DNA from: an uncultured Selenomonadaceae bacterium
GTDB lineage: Bacteria; Bacillota; Negativicutes; Selenomonadales; Selenomonadaceae
Length of the DNA: 12,435 nt
Assembly (NCBI GenBank): GCA_958415865.1
Contig: CATYZV010000025.1
Coordinates: 1-12,435 of the forward strand
Direction of reading: 5' to 3'
The notes under the pieces are model-generated. The model saw nothing but the letters and a program-made list of their open reading frames with translations, had not been told where the DNA came from and made no database searches. Positions 8,083 through 12,435 of the stretch are shown in pieces (position 1 is the stretch's first letter; the number at the start of each line of letters is the position of its first letter). The position numbers were made by a program, and so were the translations under genes.

Positions 8083-8691
8083 TTGATTAATTTCCAGAAG
8101 AAACAAGTAAAAATCATCAGTGTCATCGTAGCAGCAGTTTTTATTCTCAGTATCGTGGCACTCGGCGTTACCCAGTATGAATCCGGCCTTGCCGGCGCAT
8201 CGTCCTCCAATGTAGGCGTAGTCGATTATAAGCAGCTCAGAGCACAGCATCCCGGTATGCAGGCAGCGAGTGAAAAATACGAAGAAGCAGCAAAACAGGC
8301 TCGGGCTGAATTTGAACAGCAGGTTCCTAATATGACCCCGGAACAGCAGCATGAATTCATGGTGAAGAAAGAGAAGGAAATGCAGGAAAAGACAAAAGAA
8401 TTGCTTGACCCCATCAACTCCAGCATTGAAGAACAGATCAAAGCTGTTGCCGATACAAGAGGCATCAATGTAGTACTCGATAAAGAAAACGTTCTTTACG
8501 GCGGTCAGGACATCACGCAGGATGTCCTCAAGAAACTGCAGGAACAGGGCGATGATGCAGCGGCTTCTTCCGATGCAGCAAGCACAAGCTCTGACGCAGC
8601 AGCTTCTTCTGATGCAGCAGGTGCAAGCTCTGATGCAGCAGGTGCAAGCTCTGATGCAGCTGCATCCGGCGATGCCAGCCAGAACCAGTAA
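8083..8691 (+). CDS. ompH: OmpH/Skp-family periplasmic chaperone 1, with Ser/Ala/Asp repeat tail
   Basis: 202 residues from a TTG start, chosen because AAGGAG (8069-8074) lies 8 bases upstream. A hydrophobic segment at 11-27 is followed by a long polar stretch, so it looks more like an uncleaved membrane anchor than a standard signal peptide; cleavage near 39 is possible. Residues about 43-154 match the OmpH/Skp plan: a VGVVDYKQL entry strand, a short coiled-coil hairpin with its tip near MTPEQQ (84-89), and a closing GINVVLDKENVLYGGQDITQDVLKKLQ. Family role: holds unfolded outer-membrane proteins in the periplasm and passes them to BamA. Residues 157-202 are a DAAASS/DAAGASS repeat not found in classical Skp. 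It is the first gene of the four-gene operon with lpxD, behind the best promoter in the window. Confidence 0.88.
   Translation: MINFQKKQVKIISVIVAAVFILSIVALGVTQYESGLAGASSSNVGVVDYKQLRAQHPGMQAASEKYEEAAKQARAEFEQQVPNMTPEQQHEFMVKKEKEMQEKTKELLDPINSSIEEQIKAVADTRGINVVLDKENVLYGGQDITQDVLKKLQEQGDDAAASSDAASTSSDAAASSDAAGASSDAAGASSDAAASGDASQNQ
8554..8670 (+). repeat. In-frame 18/21-base tandem repeats at the 3' end of the first ompH gene
   Basis: Units begin with GAYGCAGC at 8554 (18 bases), 8572 (21), 8593 (18), 8611 (21), 8632 (21) and 8653 (18). The units at 8611 and 8632 are identical over 21 bases. All lengths are multiples of three, so gain or loss of a unit would keep the frame. They encode DAAASS or DAAGASS-type units. 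Confidence 0.85.
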
Positions 8692-8730
8692 TACGATTTA
8701 ATCGATTCAGCGACCGAGAGGAGTGAATGT

Positions 8731-9888
8731 ATGGCAGATGATAAGACAAACACTGCCGGCAGTGAATCTGATAAATCCCGGCAGTCAAAGCGCAGGCGCG
8801 TGAATATCGCAGTGGGCGTACTTTGCTTAGTATTGCTCGCGGCCTGTATCTTCTACGTCTGGCATAAGAATAAAGCTCCTCAGCAGGCGCAGGATATGCC
8901 TTCGGCTGTGGCTGTGGTCAATGTGGACAAATTGATAGCAGAACATCCGGGATATGCCAAGCTTCAAGCACTTGAGGCTGAAAAAATGGTGATAGCCAGC
9001 CAGCTGAAAAGCTACGCATCGGAGGCTAAGTCCCTGCGCGCGGCGCAGGAGTTGACCCCGGCAGCAGATGTCTTTAATGAAGTGGTAGAGCAGCAGGACA
9101 ATCTGCGCAATATCCAGTCTCTTCAGCAGCTTAGGGAAGAAACCGCCGCCAAAGAAAATGAGCTTAGAAACAGCATAGCTGATGAGCGCAATGCGGCGAT
9201 AAAAGAGATCAATGACAGGTATTACAACGAGATTCTCAACTGCACTATTAAATTGGACAATGCCAAGAATCTGCGCTTGACGAAAGCAGAGCAGGAAGGG
9301 CTGCTGAACCGCTTGGAGGACTTGAAGCATCAGCGCGGCAAAGCAGTATTTGAGCTGGAACAGCAGTTCAATCTGCGCATAGCCAAAGAACTGATGCAGT
9401 GGCGGGCGCAGCGCGAGCAGGAATTGGGCATAGCGAATGCAGCTGAACATCAGCGCGATGAAGCTGATTCTGCCGCACGCCAGCTGGCAGAGCAGCAGCG
9501 CGATGCACAGTACGCTCAAGACCGCCTCAAGATGATGAATGCGCGCCGCCAAGACAGCGTGCGCTTATTGGTACTGCTGCACACGAAGGACAATGAAATA
9601 CGCCTCTTGAAGAAGAGCATACTGCGCGACATCGCCGGCAAAGCGGCTAAAGTGGCGATTCAAAAGCATTTGAAGCTCGTCATTGCCAACGGGCAGCTCA
9701 ATAAAGACAGTTTCGGCAGCGGCAGCAGTATGCCGTTTGAAAGCGCGTCGTTCGGCGGTCTAGTCGTCGCGGCAGATGCTGAAGATATCACTGAGGATAT
9801 AAGGGCAGAACTGCAGGCAGACCGGGACAAATCGGACAAGAATGCCGCCGATAGCGGCGGATCCCCTCGGCTGGAATCAGATGAATGA
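8731..9888 (+). CDS. Elongated OmpH/Skp-like coiled-coil protein, membrane-attached
   Basis: 385 residues, over twice the length of Skp. ATG 8731 has AGGAG at 8719-8723, 7 bases away. A basic N-terminus (KRRR at 20-23) precedes a hydrophobic segment at 24-44 that contains a lipobox-like LAAC at 36-39, so it could be a plain membrane anchor or a lipoprotein signal. The entry AVAVVNVDKLIAEHPGY (59-75) and the closing region (KLVIANG at 315 and DITEDIRAELQ at 352-362) match the two ends of the OmpH fold. Between them lie about 235 charged, helix-favouring residues, with a probable hairpin tip near LTKAEQ (183-188). It lies 39 bases after the first ompH and is probably co-transcribed. I infer a long-armed periplasmic chaperone or spacer facing BamA; the exact role is unknown. 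The C-terminal 20 residues are acidic and disordered. Confidence 0.72.
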   Translation: MADDKTNTAGSESDKSRQSKRRRVNIAVGVLCLVLLAACIFYVWHKNKAPQQAQDMPSAVAVVNVDKLIAEHPGYAKLQALEAEKMVIASQLKSYASEAKSLRAAQELTPAADVFNEVVEQQDNLRNIQSLQQLREETAAKENELRNSIADERNAAIKEINDRYYNEILNCTIKLDNAKNLRLTKAEQEGLLNRLEDLKHQRGKAVFELEQQFNLRIAKELMQWRAQREQELGIANAAEHQRDEADSAARQLAEQQRDAQYAQDRLKMMNARRQDSVRLLVLLHTKDNEIRLLKKSILRDIAGKAAKVAIQKHLKLVIANGQLNKDSFGSGSSMPFESASFGGLVVAADAEDITEDIRAELQADRDKSDKNAADSGGSPRLESDE

Positions 9889-9937
9889 AAAGCCGGTTCG
9901 GATAATATGAGTAGACGATGGGAAGGTTATAGATATA

Positions 9938-10399
9938 ATGAAGATAAAATTTATGCTGGCAGCAGCTTTGATAGCCGTTACGAGTATCGTGATGGCAGGC
10001 TGCAGCAGCGAAACTAAATTGGGATATGTCGATGCGGAACGCGTAATGAATGAAGCACCGCAGATGAAGACATTTAAAGATGATTTCGATGCAAAGTACA
10101 AGGAGCTTGATGCTAAGGCGGAAGAACTCAATCAGAAAAAGGATTCCATGTCTGCTGATGATTTGAAAAAAGCGCAGACGGATTTGCAGCGGCAAGCTAG
10201 TGGAGCAAAACTTCAGTATCAATCTAAAGTAACAAATGCAATGGATAAGGCTCTGGCAGAGATTTCTAAAGAAAAAGACCTTTCGGCAGTAGTGCCCAAG
10301 GACAGACCCGTTTCTAATGGATTAACTGTGCAGAAGTATCCATTAGTTGTTGAAGGCGGCATTGATATCACTGACGATGTTATTCAGAAACTGCAGTAA
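9938..10399 (+). CDS. ompH: OmpH/Skp-family protein 3, predicted lipoprotein
   Basis: 153 residues, the usual Skp size. The signal peptide (1-21) ends in VMAGC, so Cys22 is the likely lipidated residue; the following residues are Ser-Ser-Glu. The mature part has the OmpH entry LGYVDAERVMNEAP (28-41), a coiled-coil hairpin with its tip near SMSADD (70-75), and the closing strand LVVEGGIDITDDVIQKLQ at the very C-terminus. It should chaperone outer-membrane proteins from a membrane-tethered position; whether it sits in the inner or outer membrane cannot be told. The ribosome binding site is GGAAGG at 9921-9926, 11 bases before ATG, somewhat long. It lies 49 bases after the elongated paralogue and 15 before lpxD. 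Base composition is lower in GC than its neighbours. Confidence 0.88.
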   Translation: MKIKFMLAAALIAVTSIVMAGCSSETKLGYVDAERVMNEAPQMKTFKDDFDAKYKELDAKAEELNQKKDSMSADDLKKAQTDLQRQASGAKLQYQSKVTNAMDKALAEISKEKDLSAVVPKDRPVSNGLTVQKYPLVVEGGIDITDDVIQKLQ

Positions 10400-10414
10400 A
10401 AGAAGGAAGATCTC

Positions 10415-11440
10415 ATGCAAAAAACCTTGACGGAAATAGCTAAATTAGTGGACGGAACACTGTGCGGCTGCGACGGCAGCACGGTCATAACGGGAGCTAC
10501 CGGCATAGCACTCGCCGGCCCGCACGATGTAACTTTTGCAGTAGAACCGCATCTGGAAGAAGCCGTATCGTGCAATGCAGCGGCTGTAATCATTCAAGAG
10601 GGCGTAGAAGGCTTCGGCAGACCCTGCATCAAGGTGCAGAGCCCGCGCGCGGCATTTAACATCCTGCTCAATATATTCAAGCCGGAACTGGTCATCGAAC
10701 ACGGCATCAGCGAAAGAGCACATATCGGCAAGGATGTGCAGATAGGGGCTAATGTAACTATAATGGATTTTGCCTATGTCGATGACCATGCGAAAATCGG
10801 CGATAATGTCGTGCTCTATCCTAGCACCTACATCGGGCAGTACGCTCAGATCGACGATAACACGGTGCTTCGCGCAGGTGTCAGCATCCGCGAATTCTGC
10901 AAAGTGGGCAAGAACTGCCTGATTCACGATAATGCAGTCATCGGAGCTGACGGCTTCGGCTTCATCACGAAAAACGGCAAGCATACGAAAGTTCCTCAGG
11001 TCGGCAATGTCGTCATTGAAGACGATGTGGAAATCGGCTGCGGCGGCGGTATCGACAGAGCTACTACAGGCTCGACTGTCATCGGCAAGGGCACGAAAAT
11101 CGACAATCTCGTGCATATCGGCCACAACTGCGAGCTCGGAGAAAACTGCCTTGTCGTAGCTCAGACGGGTCTGGCCGGCTCCACTATAGTAGGCCATAAT
11201 GTTACGTTTGCCGGACAGGTCGGTGCAAAGGGTCATATGACCATCGGCAGCAATTCCGTAATGGCAGCGCGCACAGGTCTCATCGGCGATGTACCGGAAA
11301 ATTCTTTTTATGCAGGCTTCCCGGCACGCCCTCATCAGGAATGGCTTCGCATCAAAGCCAATGAAGGCAGGCTGCCGGAGATGGTCAAGAAAGTAAAATT
11401 GCTGGAAAAACGCCTTAAAGCATTAGAAGATAAGAAATAA
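10415..11440 (+). CDS. lpxD: LpxD, UDP-3-O-(3-hydroxyacyl)glucosamine N-acyltransferase
   Basis: 341 residues, the normal LpxD length. It transfers a 3-hydroxyacyl chain from acyl carrier protein to the 2-amino group of UDP-3-O-acylglucosamine, the third step of lipid A synthesis, in the cytoplasm. An N-terminal uridine-binding type domain (about 1-100) precedes a left-handed beta-helix of hexapeptide repeats (about 105-300) and a C-terminal helix rich in Lys and Leu. The GADGFGF motif is at 177-183, and the catalytic His is expected at H237 in HIGHN, by analogy with E. coli H239 in IAHN. The usual small-residue/Thr-Thr before IDR is replaced by CGGG at 209-212. AAGGA at 10403-10407 lies 7 bases before ATG. 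Only 15 bases separate it from the third ompH gene, so it is the last gene of that operon, before the terminator at 11450. Confidence 0.95.
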   Translation: MQKTLTEIAKLVDGTLCGCDGSTVITGATGIALAGPHDVTFAVEPHLEEAVSCNAAAVIIQEGVEGFGRPCIKVQSPRAAFNILLNIFKPELVIEHGISERAHIGKDVQIGANVTIMDFAYVDDHAKIGDNVVLYPSTYIGQYAQIDDNTVLRAGVSIREFCKVGKNCLIHDNAVIGADGFGFITKNGKHTKVPQVGNVVIEDDVEIGCGGGIDRATTGSTVIGKGTKIDNLVHIGHNCELGENCLVVAQTGLAGSTIVGHNVTFAGQVGAKGHMTIGSNSVMAARTGLIGDVPENSFYAGFPARPHQEWLRIKANEGRLPEMVKKVKLLEKRLKALEDKK

Positions 11441-11449
11441 ATGATTTGC

Positions 11450-11484
11450 AAAAAGCAGCCGGGCTGAGGCTTGGCTGCTTTTTT
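11450..11484 (+). terminator. Rho-independent terminator after lpxD
   Basis: An 11-base stem (11450-11460 with 11473-11483), GC-rich core GCAGCC/GGCTGC, 12-base loop, and a run of six T. It starts 10 bases after the lpxD stop and ends 45 bases before the next start codon. Confidence 0.85.
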
Positions 11485-11514
11485 GCGGATTGGCGCGGCT
11501 CGATTCAGAAGTAG

Positions 11515-11520
11515 AAAGGA
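11515..11520 (+). promoter_or_regulatory. Ribosome binding site fixing the acyltransferase start
   Basis: AAAGGA lies 8 bases before ATG 11529. The frame stays open upstream to a TTG at 11490, but that codon has only the T-rich terminator tail in front of it. The ATG is therefore preferred. Confidence 0.75.
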
Positions 11521-11528
11521 CGAATTAT

Positions 11529-12419
11529 ATGCTGTACCGTATTTTAGTTATGATAAGTGATATCTGCTGCATGATGCCGGATGGCATGGCCCGCGGCATA
11601 GGCAGAATATTAGGCGCAGCGACTTGGCTGGTCGTGCCGCGCAAGCGCAAATTGATGGCACGGCGCAATATCATGCGCTGCCTGAAGGTAGATGAGCCGG
11701 AGGCAGACCGCTTGGCGAGGCTCAGCTGGACGCGCTTTGGCCCGATGCTGATGGAAGTGCTGCGTTTCAAAAAGATATGCCGCCGCATAGATGAATACGT
11801 AACGGTTGTAGGAGCGGAAAATATCCAAAAGGCAATAGACTGCGGCAAAGGAGGCGTGATTGCGACTGCTCACAGCGGCAACTGGGAGATAATAGGCGCG
11901 GCACTGACTCATAAAGGCATGAAGATAGCCGGCGTGGCACAGCATCAGCGCAATGAAGCTGTGAACCGCTTCATCAATTACTGCCGCAGTTTTACGAATA
12001 TGCACATAACGGATAAACTGGACATCAAAGAAATGATGCGAATGCTGGGTCAGAAGTACTTCGTCGGGCTCATCATGGATCAAGACGGCGGAGCGACGGG
12101 CATCCCGATGCCGGTATTCGGCTACGAAGCATCCTGCGTGCAGGGCCCTGCCGTGATGTCGCGGTTCAAATCTGCACCGATACTGCCTGTATTCATCACG
12201 GAGGATAAAGAGCGTCCGGGGCATCATATTCTATACGTTCATGAGCCGGTATTCACTGAGAGGACAAAGGACAAGAGGGCTGATATCTACAATATGATGT
12301 ATGAGCTTACAAAGCTGCTGGAACTCCATATAAAGCAGCATCCGGCAGAATGGTTCTGGCTGCACGACAGGTGGAAGTACGCTGAAAAGAAGAAAAAACA
12401 GGCAAATGCCTTGCAGTAA
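11529..12419 (+). CDS. LpxL/HtrB-like late lipid A acyltransferase (lysophospholipid acyltransferase family)
   Basis: 296 residues from ATG 11529, close to the roughly 305 of E. coli LpxL. Family enzymes sit on the inner face of the inner membrane and add a secondary acyl chain to the lipid A precursor from acyl-ACP. The catalytic HX4E motif is intact as H115-SGNW-E120. Further family signs are LIMDQDGGATGIPMPVFG at about residues 178-195, the PILPVF strand, and the C-terminal HPAEWFWLHDRWK. The N-terminus is weakly hydrophobic with a basic PRKRK patch near residue 37, typical of membrane association. The terminator after lpxD lies just upstream and I see no clear promoter in the 89-base gap, so expression may depend on read-through. 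LpxL and LpxM functions cannot be told apart here; KDO-dependence is also unknown. Confidence 0.9.
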   Translation: MLYRILVMISDICCMMPDGMARGIGRILGAATWLVVPRKRKLMARRNIMRCLKVDEPEADRLARLSWTRFGPMLMEVLRFKKICRRIDEYVTVVGAENIQKAIDCGKGGVIATAHSGNWEIIGAALTHKGMKIAGVAQHQRNEAVNRFINYCRSFTNMHITDKLDIKEMMRMLGQKYFVGLIMDQDGGATGIPMPVFGYEASCVQGPAVMSRFKSAPILPVFITEDKERPGHHILYVHEPVFTERTKDKRADIYNMMYELTKLLELHIKQHPAEWFWLHDRWKYAEKKKKQANALQ

Positions 12420-12435
12420 TGATAGATGTCTTGTA

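Noticed and set aside
8554..8670. Repeats in the first ompH gene as a CRISPR array
   Set aside because: The units are contiguous, 18 or 21 bases, without spacers, and in frame with the protein.
9845..9860. GC-rich 6-base hairpin as a terminator at the end of the second ompH gene
   Set aside because: It lies inside the coding region and has no T-tract after it; the operon appears to continue.
9934..9939. TATAAT as a promoter -10 box for the third ompH gene
   Set aside because: It overlaps the ATG start at 9938, so it cannot drive this gene with a normal leader.
10445..11335. Open frame of 296 codons on the - strand opposite lpxD
   Set aside because: Shadow of lpxD; its product has no recognisable motif and lpxD is intact.
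11490..11528. TTG at 11490 as the start of the acyltransferase
   Set aside because: It has no ribosome binding site and sits directly after the terminator T-run. ATG 11529 has AAAGGA 8 bases upstream and fits the family length.

Overview
The window looks like a piece of the outer-membrane biogenesis cluster of a diderm Firmicute (Negativicutes, Selenomonadales-like). This is an inference. It rests on the gene order tamB - bamA - three ompH/skp-type genes - lpxD - late lipid A acyltransferase, combined with strong AGGAGG-type ribosome binding sites and two UUG starts (bamA and the first ompH gene), as is common in Firmicutes. I cannot name a genus from sequence alone. All genes lie on the + strand.

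Layout: bases 1-1215 hold the 3' part of a GGDEF (c-di-GMP synthase family) gene that runs in from the left edge. Bases 1216-1350 hold an extended -10 promoter followed, unusually, by a terminator-like hairpin. A very large tamB gene (AsmA-like/TamB, about 1440 residues) follows, ending in its own terminator. A second extended -10 promoter drives bamA (Omp85 barrel with three POTRA domains), which also ends in a strong hairpin. A third, near-consensus promoter starts an operon of three consecutive OmpH/Skp-like genes and lpxD, closed by a terminator. An LpxL/HtrB-family acyltransferase follows with no promoter I can see.

How they fit together: BamA inserts barrel proteins into the outer membrane. 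OmpH/Skp proteins chaperone unfolded barrels in the periplasm. TamB forms an envelope-spanning groove for lipid transport and barrel assembly. LpxD and the acyltransferase add acyl chains to lipid A. The cluster therefore joins protein and lipid supply for the outer membrane. No tamA-type gene is present, so TamB may work with this BamA.

The parts most worth a second look are: the three OmpH paralogues with three different N-terminal targeting signals, the middle one with greatly lengthened coiled-coil arms; the Ala/Asp-rich extension and an EF-hand-like DxDxDG surface loop in BamA; a roughly 102-residue periodicity along TamB; and the promoter-plus-hairpin leader in front of tamB. I found no RNA genes, CRISPR arrays, insertion sequences or phage genes. 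This is core envelope biology with lineage-specific twists rather than a clearly new system.
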